Shown here: positions 7,502-15,198 of the stretch, one piece after another
Layout of the letters: each line of letters starts with the position of its first letter
How positions within the stretch are numbered: position 1 is the first letter of the stretch
DNA from: JACQHJ01 sp964624955
Lineage (GTDB): Bacteria > Patescibacteriota > Microgenomatia > Levybacterales > UBA12049
Reading direction: 5' to 3'
NCBI GenBank assembly: GCA_964624955.1
Contig: CAZUZF010000012.1
Span: 1 to 22,402, forward strand
Length of the DNA stretch: 22,402 nt
The notes under the pieces: model-generated
Told to the model about the DNA's origin: nothing
Seen by the model: only the letters and a program-made list of their open reading frames with translations
The model's database searches: none
Position numbers and translations under genes: made by a program

Positions 7502-9775
7502 TTAAACCACAAAATTTATTATTTTACCTTCAACGTAAATTACTTTTTTAGGCCGTTGATTTAGGTATTTAGCCACCCGTTCACTTTTTTTAGCCTCAAT
7601 TTCTACTTTCTCCTGCGCCTTTATATCATCGCTTTTTACTGATATAGTATCTCTTAGTTTCCCATTCACCTGGACAGCAATGTTTATTTCCTCTTCCATT
7701 AGGTATTTAGACTCAACCTTAGGCCAATTCTCTAAATGAATTGAGTTAGCATTTTCGTTTATTAAATGCCAAAGTTCTTCTGTAATATGTGGGGCAAAAG
7801 GAGCTAAGAGCTTTAAAAAGGTTTCATATTCCATACTTGAAACGCTTTTTTTGGCTGATAAATGGTTTAACCAGATCATTAAAGCCGATACTGCTGTATT
7901 AAACGCTAAATTCTCCAAATCCTCCCCCGTCTTTTTGATGGTTTTGTGCATAAAAGAAAGATCCTTATTAGTCATTTGATCTTGGGACTTAGTTAAATTT
8001 ACTTTTTGGGCTAAGTCCCAAACTCTTCTTAAGAATTTATATACTCCGGAAATTGCACTCGGCGACCATGGAGCTGTAGCCTCATAAGGCATCATAAAGC
8101 AAAGGTAAAGTCTTACCGTATCTGCTCCGTATTCTTTAACTACATCATCGGGATTAACCACGTTACCCCTGGATTTACTCATTTTATTGCCATCTGCAGC
8201 TAAAACTATACCGTGCTGGGCTCTTTTTTTGGCAAACTCGTCAAAGGAGACAAGGCCTAAATCTTTAAAAAACTTTGTGAAAAATCTTGCGTAAAGTGCA
8301 TGTCCCAAGGTGTGCTCTGAGCCTCCAAAATACACATCTACAGGCATAAGTATTTTAACTTCTTTGCTATCAAAAGGGGCTTTATCAAAGTTAGGAGAAA
8401 CATATCTATAGTAATACCAGGCACTGTCAAAAAACGTATCTAAGGTTTCTGCGTCCCTTTTAGCTTTACCACCGCAGTTTGGGCATTTGACGTTTAACCA
8501 CTGCTCATCTGAAGCAAGCGGCGGTTTTCCCTTAGGCGTATAGTCAACATTATATGGAAGCTTTACTGGTAAATCCTTATAAGCAACTGGTACCAAACCA
8601 CAATTTTCACAGTGAATAATGGGAACAGGCGTTCCCCAGTACCTTTGTCTTGAAACTGACCAGTCTCTTAAATGGTAATTTATTTTCTTTACTCCCTTTG
8701 GTTTTGCTTTAAAACTGGTTTTAATAATTGGAAGATTAAACTTTTGTGCAAATTCCCTATCTCTTTCGTCAGCATAAGGCACTGCCATGATAGCTCCAGT
8801 TCCATAACCAGCTAGAACATAGTCTGAAATCCATACAGGAATGTCTTTACCTGTAACCGGATTTTTCACATAAATGCCTGAGAATACTCCTGACTTTGTC
8901 CTGTCTTCTTTTCTTTCCATCTCTGTTTTTTTACAAGCTTGTAGGATATAATCCTCTATCTTTTTTGATGTTACTTTTAGGCTTTTTACAAACTCATGCT
9001 CTGGGGCAACAACCAAAAAGGTTGCGCCATCAGAAGTTTCTGGTCTGGTTGTGAAAACGGAAATTCCGTCAAAATTTATTAACATTCCCTCTGATTTTCC
9101 AATCCAATTGTTTTGCCCCTCAATTACCTGTTTTGGCCAGTCTGCCTGAGGTGGATCTTTCCAGATAAGGCTATCTGCATATTTTGTTATTGCCAAAAAC
9201 CACTGCTCAACCTCTTTTTGAATTACTTCACTTCCGCATCGCCAGCATTTACCCTGTTCAATATGTTCGTTGGCAAGTACTGTTTGATCCACAGGGCACC
9301 AGTTTGATAGTGCTTTTCCTCTATAGGCAACACTTTTTTCAAACATTTTTAGGAATATCCACTGGTTCCATTTGTAGTAGTCTGGAAGACAAGTTATGGC
9401 TGTATGGTTCCAATCTATCATCGTTCCCATGGTTTCAAATTGAGATCTCATTGTCTCAATGTTTTTCATTGTCCAATCTTTGGGGTGTATTCCCCTTTTT
9501 ATGGCTGCGTTTTCAGCCGGAAGTCCAAAAGCGTCAAAGCCGTTTGGGAAAAAGACATTTAGACCTTTCATTTTTTTGTATCTTGCATGACTATCTGCAG
9601 GAACAAAAGCAAACCAGTGGCCAAGGTGTAAATCCCCAGATGGATATGTAAGTTCTACAAGGTTGTAGTATTTTTCCTTTTTAGGACCATCTTTAAAAGC
9701 ATATTGCTTTTTACTTTTCCAAATTTTCTGCCATTTTGGCTCAATGTCTTTGGGAAAATATTTAGTTTGTTTCAT
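7502..9775 (-). CDS. leuS: Leucyl-tRNA synthetase, compact
   Basis: 757 aa from the ATG at 9775-9773. A longer frame opens at 9883, but those 36 residues look like untranslated DNA, and a strong promoter lies inside them. It charges tRNA-Leu. Seen: YPSGDLHLGHW with HLGH at 50-53; a first zinc ribbon (WCPVDQ... CWRCG, 159-181); a CP1 editing domain at about 225-350 with TTRPETSDGATF and YGTGAIMAVPYADERD, whose D338 is the editing-site Asp; a second zinc ribbon (CENCG at 389-393, CPNCG at 431-435); GGSEHTLGHALYARF; KMSKS at 531-535; and the helical anticodon domain and C-terminal VQVNGKLRD domain. It is shorter than the roughly 820-860 aa common elsewhere, mainly through a trimmed CP1 insert. 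First gene of an operon with comEA and comEC. Confidence 0.96.
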   Translation of the reverse strand: MKQTKYFPKDIEPKWQKIWKSKKQYAFKDGPKKEKYYNLVELTYPSGDLHLGHWFAFVPADSHARYKKMKGLNVFFPNGFDAFGLPAENAAIKRGIHPKDWTMKNIETMRSQFETMGTMIDWNHTAITCLPDYYKWNQWIFLKMFEKSVAYRGKALSNWCPVDQTVLANEHIEQGKCWRCGSEVIQKEVEQWFLAITKYADSLIWKDPPQADWPKQVIEGQNNWIGKSEGMLINFDGISVFTTRPETSDGATFLVVAPEHEFVKSLKVTSKKIEDYILQACKKTEMERKEDRTKSGVFSGIYVKNPVTGKDIPVWISDYVLAGYGTGAIMAVPYADERDREFAQKFNLPIIKTSFKAKPKGVKKINYHLRDWSVSRQRYWGTPVPIIHCENCGLVPVAYKDLPVKLPYNVDYTPKGKPPLASDEQWLNVKCPNCGGKAKRDAETLDTFFDSAWYYYRYVSPNFDKAPFDSKEVKILMPVDVYFGGSEHTLGHALYARFFTKFFKDLGLVSFDEFAKKRAQHGIVLAADGNKMSKSRGNVVNPDDVVKEYGADTVRLYLCFMMPYEATAPWSPSAISGVYKFLRRVWDLAQKVNLTKSQDQMTNKDLSFMHKTIKKTGEDLENLAFNTAVSALMIWLNHLSAKKSVSSMEYETFLKLLAPFAPHITEELWHLINENANSIHLENWPKVESKYLMEEEINIAVQVNGKLRDTISVKSDDIKAQEKVEIEAKKSERVAKYLNQRPKKVIYVEGKIINFVV

Positions 9776-9782
9776 AATAAAG

Positions 9783-9810
9783 AGTATAGCATACTCAAAT
9801 AGCTTGACAA
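9783..9810 (-). promoter_or_regulatory. Promoter of the leuS-comEA-comEC operon, leaderless, with overlapping palindrome
   Basis: On the minus strand: TTGTCA at 9810-9805, a 16-bp spacer ending in TGC (extended -10), and TATACT at 9788-9783. The -10 box ends seven bases before the ATG at 9775, giving a leaderless or nearly leaderless mRNA. A perfect inverted repeat GAGTAT-AGC-ATACTC (9782-9796) covers the -10 box and could bind a dimeric regulator. Confidence 0.6.
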
Positions 9811-9833
9811 GATAAAAAAGTATTTTGGAATAA

Positions 9834-9850
9834 TACAAATGTGTATGCTT
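9834..9850 (+). promoter_or_regulatory. Candidate AbiEi operator, copy 1
   Basis: TACAAATGTGTATGCTT here matches TACAAATATGTATACTT at 9919-9935 at 15 of 17 positions. It lies upstream of the -35 box of the abiE promoter. Known: AbiEi antitoxins of type IV systems repress their own operon by binding repeats in the promoter region. Assignment to AbiEi is inference. Confidence 0.4.
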
Positions 9851-9876
9851 ACCAGCTTGAACTCTTGATCCAAAAC

Positions 9877-9905
9877 TTGACAAATTAATATTTTTGCCAT
9901 AAAAT
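9877..9905 (+). promoter_or_regulatory. abiE promoter (TTGACA - 17 bp - TAAAAT)
   Basis: A perfect -35 box TTGACA at 9877-9882, an ideal 17-bp spacer, and TAAAAT at 9900-9905. The predicted transcript start is near 9912, about 14 nt before the ATG at 9926. The two operator-like copies flank this promoter. Confidence 0.7.
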
Positions 9906-9918
9906 TATTTCAGATAAG

Positions 9919-9935
9919 TACAAATATGTATACTT
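9919..9935 (+). promoter_or_regulatory. Candidate AbiEi operator, copy 2, overlapping the start codon
   Basis: TACAAATATGTATACTT, extended to the near-palindrome AAGTACAAATATGTATACTT at 9916-9935 (16 of 20 positions self-complementary). It sits just after the predicted transcript start and includes the ATG at 9926, a typical place for a repressor to block its own transcription. Confidence 0.4.
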
Positions 9936-10531
9936 TACTGAAACCATTACAAGTGAGAGAAGAACTTCTGGAAAGGAATATGCGTATTTTTACACCAGAG
10001 GAGTTTAGTCGTCTTTTCCAAACACCCAAGCATGTTACAAAATATTTCCTTGAAAAACAAACCATGTATGGATTATTTTTACGTTTAAAAAAAGGCCTTT
10101 ACTTTCTAAAAACTGATCCCCCTAGCGAGGAAGAGATAGCTAATTCTCTTTACAAACCCTCTTATATTTCTTTTGAATATGCGCTGTCTTATTATGGCAT
10201 TCTTGCCGAAATGCCTTATACAGTAACATCGGCAACAACAAAACCTACGCGTTTATTTACTTTAAACAATATGTCATTTAGCTATTACACAATTAAAGAT
10301 CACTTGTTTACCGGTTACAGCCTTATCAAGCTCGGGTCTAAATCATTTTTAATTGCGGACAAAGAAAAAGCGCTTGTTGATTACTTATATTTTGAATCGC
10401 TTGGAAAAAAACCCCATAACGATCGTTTGAATCTTTCCGGTATTGATAAAGAAAAATTGCAAGAATATCTAAAACTTTTTAAAAGAAAAAGTTTTATTAA
10501 ATATGTAAAAAGGACTTATGTTAACGCTTGA
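9926..10531 (+). CDS. AbiEi-family antitoxin / transcriptional regulator (type IV toxin-antitoxin)
   Basis: 201 aa. Seen: an N-terminal winged-helix region (about 20-62: RIFTPEEFSRLF, HVTKYFLEKQTMYGLFLRLKKGLYFL), then the AbiEi-type domain with PSYISFEYALSYYGILAEMP (79-98), TSATTKPTRLF and the family signature ADKEKALVDYLYFESLG (144-160). Known: AbiEi antitoxins neutralise the AbiEii nucleotidyltransferase without direct protein contact and repress their own operon. The toxin gene begins 14 nt before the end of this gene in another frame, the standard order. An alternative ATG at 9980 (residue 19) has a good ggaaagg sequence five bases upstream, while the ATG at 9926 has none, so the N-terminus is uncertain by 18 residues. 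Confidence 0.88.
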   Translation: MYTLLKPLQVREELLERNMRIFTPEEFSRLFQTPKHVTKYFLEKQTMYGLFLRLKKGLYFLKTDPPSEEEIANSLYKPSYISFEYALSYYGILAEMPYTVTSATTKPTRLFTLNNMSFSYYTIKDHLFTGYSLIKLGSKSFLIADKEKALVDYLYFESLGKKPHNDRLNLSGIDKEKLQEYLKLFKRKSFIKYVKRTYVNA

Positions 10532-11237
10532 TAAATTAAAACAATTGGCGGTTAAAAATCAGACTACAGTACTTAATACTCAAAGGGAATATATCCAACA
10601 CCTTTTTTTATCATATTTTTACAGGCAGACTGCATCTTCCCAAATATTTTTTAAGGGAGGAACTGCGCTTAGGTTACTTTATAATAGCCCAAGGTTCTCT
10701 CAAGACCTGGATTTTAGCTCTCAATATAAAGATATAAAAAGAGTAGAGGATGCTGTTATTGCAACTTTAAGTGAAATAGAACGTGAAGGCATTCAAACAG
10801 AGATCATTGAGTCAAAAAAAACAACTGGAGGATATCTGGCTACTATCGAATTTAAGCTTTCTTCTCAAGAAGTGTCAATACAAATAGAAATATCAAATAG
10901 AGAAAGAGATTTAAAGGCAGATATTGTCACTGTTGTAAGTGATTTTATTCCAAGCTACACAGTTTTAAGTCTTAAGCTTCAATCTCTTGTTAACGAAAAA
11001 CTTGACGCACTTTTAACCAGAAAAAAACCCAGGGATTTTTATGATCTTTATTTTATGCTTAGGGCAAGGCTTATTTCTCCAAGCCAAAGAGAAGTTTTGG
11101 AAGTTTCATTAATACAACTTAAAAAAACAACTATTAATTTTGAAAACGAACTTAAGCAATTCCTACCTAAAACACACTGGGCAATTATTAGGAATTTTAA
11201 ACAAACTCTAGAGAAAGAAATTGAAAAATTTATATAG
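10518..11237 (+). CDS. AbiEii/AbiGii-family nucleotidyltransferase toxin
   Basis: 239 aa. Seen: the polymerase-beta-type nucleotidyltransferase core FFKGGTALRLLY (44-55) followed by RFSQDLDF, whose D63 and D65 would be the metal-binding pair, then VSIQIEISNRE with a possible third acidic residue, and the downstream VNEKLDALLTRKKPRDFYDLYFMLRAR, the conserved C-terminal family motif. Known: AbiEii-type toxins (for example MenT of mycobacteria) transfer nucleotides, in some cases to tRNA 3' ends, and stop growth on phage infection or stress. All core motifs are intact, so the toxin is likely active. The 14-nt overlap with the antitoxin gene implies translational coupling. The next gene has its own promoter. 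Confidence 0.9.
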   Translation: MLTLDKLKQLAVKNQTTVLNTQREYIQHLFLSYFYRQTASSQIFFKGGTALRLLYNSPRFSQDLDFSSQYKDIKRVEDAVIATLSEIEREGIQTEIIESKKTTGGYLATIEFKLSSQEVSIQIEISNRERDLKADIVTVVSDFIPSYTVLSLKLQSLVNEKLDALLTRKKPRDFYDLYFMLRARLISPSQREVLEVSLIQLKKTTINFENELKQFLPKTHWAIIRNFKQTLEKEIEKFI

Positions 11238-11255
11238 CCCTCTTCTATAGTCTAC

Positions 11256-11284
11256 TTGAAGTTTTACTACAAATTACTTAGTAT
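11256..11284 (+). promoter_or_regulatory. Promoter upstream of the surface-protein cluster (TTGAAG - 17 bp - TAGTAT)
   Basis: TTGAAG at 11256-11261, a 17-bp spacer and TAGTAT at 11279-11284 lie in the 64-bp gap between the AbiEii gene and the ATG at 11302, giving a leader of about 11 nt. The match is moderate. Confidence 0.4.
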
Positions 11285-11301
11285 TGAAATAGTATTAAAT
11301 T

Positions 11302-11931
11302 ATGAAGCTTTTAACCCAAAGCCTAACTATTGGTTTTTCTTTTCTGGTTATTTTTATCTGGCAAGAAAGTCCTTTAAAGGATTATACAGTTCAAATTCTA
11401 GGTTTACTTATAGTCTTATACTTTATAGTCTCGGCAAGAAAAGGAGGAAAAGGATTTTTAACCCTGGGAGGAGAAGGAATTTTAGGAGTGTTTTTACTAA
11501 ACACCCTAATATTTTTACTGATATTTTCAACCGGTGGCATAGAAAGCGCATTGTTTTTTGTCTTATATTTCTTAGCCTTTGGAATAGCTTTTGTTTTTGA
11601 CCCTTTAAATGTTTTTGTCTTTGTTTTGGGAAGTTTATTAATCTTTTTCCCCGATATAAACGCGGATTTAACTGCAAACGGGCTAAAGCTGGGAAGTCTT
11701 GCTCTAATTTCTCCCCTTGCCTACTTTTTTGGAAGAGAATATAGAAGGTCAGATGAAACTGATGAGAAAGTAAATGCTTTAAAAGAAAGAACGAGGCAGG
11801 CTGCGGATACAATTTCAGAAGATTTAGAAGAGGTTATTGAAGATGAAAAGCAAAATCTTAAAGACAAAGATATAGAAAAGCTTAATGAAGTTTTGGAAGA
11901 AGCAGAAGATTTAAGGTCAGAGTCAAAGTAA
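11302..11931 (+). CDS. Polytopic membrane protein with acidic coiled-coil tail, unknown function
   Basis: 209 aa; I do not recognise the family. Seen: five to six hydrophobic segments (about 7-20, 27-44, 58-76, 82-98, 102-116 and 128-143), then a strongly charged, Glu/Lys-rich helical tail from about 150 to the end (KVNALKERTRQAADTI, DLEEVIEDEKQNLKDKDIEK) that should form a cytosolic coiled coil. It ends two bases before the start of the first WxL-like protein gene, so it appears to be the first gene of that operon. A role in assembly or export of the surface proteins is possible but only inferred from position. Confidence 0.75.
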   Translation: MKLLTQSLTIGFSFLVIFIWQESPLKDYTVQILGLLIVLYFIVSARKGGKGFLTLGGEGILGVFLLNTLIFLLIFSTGGIESALFFVLYFLAFGIAFVFDPLNVFVFVLGSLLIFFPDINADLTANGLKLGSLALISPLAYFFGREYRRSDETDEKVNALKERTRQAADTISEDLEEVIEDEKQNLKDKDIEKLNEVLEEAEDLRSESK

Positions 11932-11933
11932 AT

Positions 11934-12662
11934 ATGTTAAAAGCTGCCTATTTTTTAATAATTCTACCCCTTATTTATTTGTCTCTTTACGTTGGCAGTG
12001 CATTTGCCCAGACAATGTCAAACGATCAATATACTGTGCAGATGGGAAATCTAAATAGCATCTCTGGCAGAGCCTCTGGTTCAAATAGAAATCTCACTTT
12101 TACATCCGGTGAAACAGGAGCGAATTTGTTTACCGGAACAAATTATAAAGTCAGAGCAGGTTTTCAATATATCAACTCCATTATTCCCTTTAGCTTTTCC
12201 ATCTCCAGTACTTTTATTGACTTTGGCATAATTAATCCAACATCAGCAGTTAGTCGAACCAATGATTTAACAATTTCTTTTGGTTCTGCAAACGGCTACC
12301 AAGTAACAGTTTCCCAAAGCAGGAATCTAACAGCAGACGCTTCAGGCTTTCAGATTCCCCCAACCACCTGTGACAGCGGAACTTGTACTACAACCACAGC
12401 AAGCCAGTGGACAAGTTCACTTACCTATGGCTTTGGATATAGGTGCGATAACCTTACAGGAACTGATTGTGACAGCGGTTTTTCAACAGCCGATTACTAC
12501 AAACAATTTGCCTCATCGCCTTCTGCAGTTGCTGTTATGAGTTCTCTAAATGTGTCAAGAAGCAGAAAGTCAAGAATAACTTATAAAGTCAATGTTTCAG
12601 GGACACAAGCATCTGGACTATATACAAATGTAATTAACTATATAGCAACACCTACATTTTAA
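11934..12662 (+). CDS. Secreted WxL-like surface protein (copy 1)
   Basis: 242 aa. Seen: a signal peptide (1-25, cleavage expected after SAFA before QT) and no membrane anchor. The mature part is Ser/Thr-rich and beta-rich. From about residue 77 it reads PFSFSISSTFIDFGIINP, then LTISFGSANGYQVTVSQS, and it ends SGLYTNVINYIATPTF. This layout resembles the C-terminal domain of Gram-positive WxL cell-surface proteins (a P-x-F strand near the start, a final GxYxNxIxYxA strand at the very end), although the diagnostic WxL tripeptides are not clear. Four Cys in the middle may form disulfides. It lacks an anchor, but the next gene (1-nt stop/start overlap, TAATG) encodes a membrane-anchored DUF916-like protein, the usual partner. 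Confidence is high for a secreted surface protein, moderate for the WxL assignment. Confidence 0.78.
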   Translation: MLKAAYFLIILPLIYLSLYVGSAFAQTMSNDQYTVQMGNLNSISGRASGSNRNLTFTSGETGANLFTGTNYKVRAGFQYINSIIPFSFSISSTFIDFGIINPTSAVSRTNDLTISFGSANGYQVTVSQSRNLTADASGFQIPPTTCDSGTCTTTTASQWTSSLTYGFGYRCDNLTGTDCDSGFSTADYYKQFASSPSAVAVMSSLNVSRSRKSRITYKVNVSGTQASGLYTNVINYIATPTF

Positions 12663-13693
12663 TGAAAAATAAGTTAAATAAATTAAAATTATTAATTTTA
12701 ATATTAAGCTTAATGGTTACTTTCACAGCTTTCTTTCAAGAAAGTCTTCCATCCTTTGCTCAAAGTACTAATACTACCTCTACCTCAATCGGTGTTTACC
12801 CTCCTATTATGCAGATGGATACGACTCCACCAGCTAATCCTAGAGCTGATTTTTTCCTAACAAATCCCTCAGACCAAAGTCTAACACTTAACATTTCCTA
12901 TAAACCTTTTAGGCCCAAAAATACCAAAGATGGGCAAATTGAATTAATTGAAGATCTATCTAGCTTTCCAGATCCTTTGTTTGTTAACAGAATTAAAGTA
13001 TTGGAAAATGATGGGGCAGTTAAAACTATTACTCTATCTCCAAAGCAAAACAAGAAGCTAACTTTTGAAGTACAGATTCCGGTAAATATGCAAAAAGGGG
13101 ACTATTATTTCACCATTCTTTTTAGCGCAAGACCAACCAGTAATATAAAGACAAACTCAAGTCTTTTGTTTCCAACAATTGGCATAAACGTCTTACTCAC
13201 TGTCGGTCCTAAGGGAAAAACATTAGGTACAATCTCAAAATTCCAAGCACCAAAGTTTGTAGACAGCGGACCGGTTGTTTTTAAAGTTGAGGTTGCAAAT
13301 AGAAGCGACCATTTTTTTGCTCCAGAGGGCGAGATTGTTATTAAAAATATGCTTGGGAGGAAAACCGGGAAGATAAAGCTTATGCCTGTTAATATTCTTG
13401 CTAGTTCTGTAAGGGCAATTCCTGACATAAACCAGGCTAATGTTGATTCCAAAGAATACGAAGAAATTGAAAGCATAGTTGAAAAACAAGACTCTCCGGT
13501 TGCAATTTTCCCAAAAAAATTAATGCTTGGATTTTACACTGCTACTTTAAATCTTTCTTTGGAAGAAAATGGCCCTACATTTTCCAAAACAATCTGGTTT
13601 TTTGCTTTCCCTCTTTCCTATTTATTGGCAATTTTTATTATTTTGGGAGTAACTGTTTTTATAATCTTGCGGGTTAAGAAAAAAATAAGCTAA
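12662..13693 (+). CDS. Membrane-anchored DUF916/WxLIP-like surface protein (copy 1)
   Basis: 343 aa. Seen: a signal peptide (about 1-33, SFA before QS), two Ig-like beta domains with SIGVYPPIMQM, ANPRADFFLTNPSDQSLTLNISY and QIPVNMQKGDYYFTILFSA in the first, the boundary near TIGINVLLTVGP, and VFKVEVANRSDHFFAPEGEIVI in the second. A C-terminal membrane helix (about 313-336) follows, with a short basic tail RVKKKIS. This matches the plan of DUF916 (WxL-interacting) proteins, which in Gram-positive bacteria bind both peptidoglycan and WxL proteins. It starts on the last base of the preceding stop codon and must be co-translated with it. The paralogous gene at 15199 pairs with a second WxL-like protein. 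Confidence 0.8.
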   Translation: MKNKLNKLKLLILILSLMVTFTAFFQESLPSFAQSTNTTSTSIGVYPPIMQMDTTPPANPRADFFLTNPSDQSLTLNISYKPFRPKNTKDGQIELIEDLSSFPDPLFVNRIKVLENDGAVKTITLSPKQNKKLTFEVQIPVNMQKGDYYFTILFSARPTSNIKTNSSLLFPTIGINVLLTVGPKGKTLGTISKFQAPKFVDSGPVVFKVEVANRSDHFFAPEGEIVIKNMLGRKTGKIKLMPVNILASSVRAIPDINQANVDSKEYEEIESIVEKQDSPVAIFPKKLMLGFYTATLNLSLEENGPTFSKTIWFFAFPLSYLLAIFIILGVTVFIILRVKKKIS

Positions 13694-13708
13694 AAGTGAT
13701 AATTTAAC

Positions 13709-13738
13709 TTGACATCTCAAACAAATAATTTATATGAT
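13709..13738 (+). promoter_or_regulatory. Promoter of the second surface-protein pair (TTGACA - 18 bp - TATGAT)
   Basis: A perfect -35 box TTGACA at 13709-13714, an 18-bp spacer and TATGAT at 13733-13738 lie just after the first DUF916-like gene. The predicted leader is about 23 nt to the GTG at 13768. A second TATAGT-type box lies at 13748-13753. Confidence 0.55.
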
Positions 13739-13767
13739 AAACCTATCTATAGTATATTTTTACTTTT

Positions 13768-15195
13768 GTGAGAAAAATTACAAAGCTATTATTGTTTTTA
13801 TTTACAATCATTTCCCTAGGACTTTTTATTGACAATAAAGCTTATGCAGCCTCACTAAGTAATGTCAAAGATACGCTAACTACTTCAAGACCTTCTGCGT
13901 CTAGCCCATTAAATGCGGATCAGGCGGCTTCTGCTACACAGATAAGCGTGGTTGATAACGGGTCTATGTTTTTGGCATCTGACAGCGCAATTTTAAATAC
14001 AGATACAGGTCAAACAATAGAAGCTGCGACTGTTTCTTCGATGTCTGCCCAAATCTCAGGCACCCCAAATACACGAAGCGTCTATTTGACATCAAGCATT
14101 ACCAATACCCACCACAAGGGAACAGCTGTTTTTGTGGGTGTAACCGCAACCCACACAATTCAGTTCACGACAAACACCTCTGTTCCAAATGGCGGGAAGA
14201 TAAAAATAACGTTCCCAGGAAGCGCAGCCAACACAGCCTCCCCTTCTGCAACGACTTTTTCATTTAATAACCTGGGGTCTTCAACTGTTAAATGCTTCCC
14301 AACGACTGCCTGTAATTCAATTTCTGTCTCTGCTCCATCAATAACGCTAACAACCAGCGCGGCACAAACAACAGGAACAATAATCTATGTCTTAATAGGC
14401 TGTACTGCGCAAAGTAGCGGTGCTTGTACTACATATGCACCTGCCCTTATCAATCCAACTAAAACAAATGCAGCGGGATCTTCAGACCAGTGGAGGGTTT
14501 TAATAGAAACTTTGGATGCAAGCGATATTGTTTTGGACTCTACTCCAATAAAGATAGCAACCATTGATTCTGTTCAGGTTCAAGGAACTGTGGAACCTTC
14601 TATCACTTTCACAATCACAGGATTGGCACATGGAACAAATATCACAACGCAAAATTCAAGCTGTACGGGGTCAGATGTCACAAATCCCGGAACAGGGCTA
14701 GACGCCTCTGCTACTTTTGTAAGCCTGGGAGGTCTATCAAATGGCAATATCAATATTTCAGCTCAGGAATTAAGTGTTTCAACCAATGCATTTTCTGGTT
14801 ATACCATTACTGCGACTTCTTCGGGTAGGTTTATAGATCCGGCTACCGGCTTTTGGATAACCGATGCAAACGGAGGAAACGGTTTAACAGCCAATGATAC
14901 GCCTGTCCCTGCAGTACTGCCTGCAACCGGTAATCCGGCCTTTGGTATACATCCTTGCGGAGCTGATGTAGCTTCAGGTACATGGGCAAACGCGGCAACA
15001 GCCTTTGGCAGCGGAGCCAAGTATTCAAACCCCTGGAATACTGGACTTAACGGCTACTACGCCACACTTGCCAGCTATTCCCAGCCTGCAAGCTCAAGAA
15101 AAACAGAAATTGAGTACGCGGGAACAGTCGCAGCTACAACCCCAGCAGGAACCTATAGAACCTTCTTTACTTTTGTCGCAACAGGAACATTTTAA
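13768..15195 (+). CDS. Secreted WxL-like surface protein (copy 2, larger)
   Basis: 475 aa from a GTG start; no alternative ATG lies nearby, and the first residues form a good signal peptide (1-27, AYA before AS). Seen: an N-terminal region rich in Ser/Thr/Ala, a beta-sandwich-like part with TNTSVPNGGKIKITFPGS and several Cys, the transition VQVQGTVEPSITFTITGL, and a C-terminal domain with FVSLGGLSNGNINISAQELSV, NAFSGYTITATSSG and the closing TTPAGTYRTFFTFVATGTF. The last domain parallels the C-terminus of the 11934 protein (GYQVTVSQS ... LYTNVINYIATPTF). There is no membrane anchor; the partner DUF916-like gene follows after 3 bp. It is probably a wall- or S-layer-associated surface protein. 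Confidence 0.8.
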   Translation: MRKITKLLLFLFTIISLGLFIDNKAYAASLSNVKDTLTTSRPSASSPLNADQAASATQISVVDNGSMFLASDSAILNTDTGQTIEAATVSSMSAQISGTPNTRSVYLTSSITNTHHKGTAVFVGVTATHTIQFTTNTSVPNGGKIKITFPGSAANTASPSATTFSFNNLGSSTVKCFPTTACNSISVSAPSITLTTSAAQTTGTIIYVLIGCTAQSSGACTTYAPALINPTKTNAAGSSDQWRVLIETLDASDIVLDSTPIKIATIDSVQVQGTVEPSITFTITGLAHGTNITTQNSSCTGSDVTNPGTGLDASATFVSLGGLSNGNINISAQELSVSTNAFSGYTITATSSGRFIDPATGFWITDANGGNGLTANDTPVPAVLPATGNPAFGIHPCGADVASGTWANAATAFGSGAKYSNPWNTGLNGYYATLASYSQPASSRKTEIEYAGTVAATTPAGTYRTFFTFVATGTF

Positions 15196-15198
15196 AAT

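Noticed and set aside
9184..9651. 155-aa plus-strand frame inside leuS
   Set aside because: Antisense shadow of the HLGH-containing part of LeuS.
9776..9883. 36-residue N-terminal extension of LeuS
   Set aside because: It contains the leuS promoter and an operator-like copy; homology begins at the ATG at 9775.
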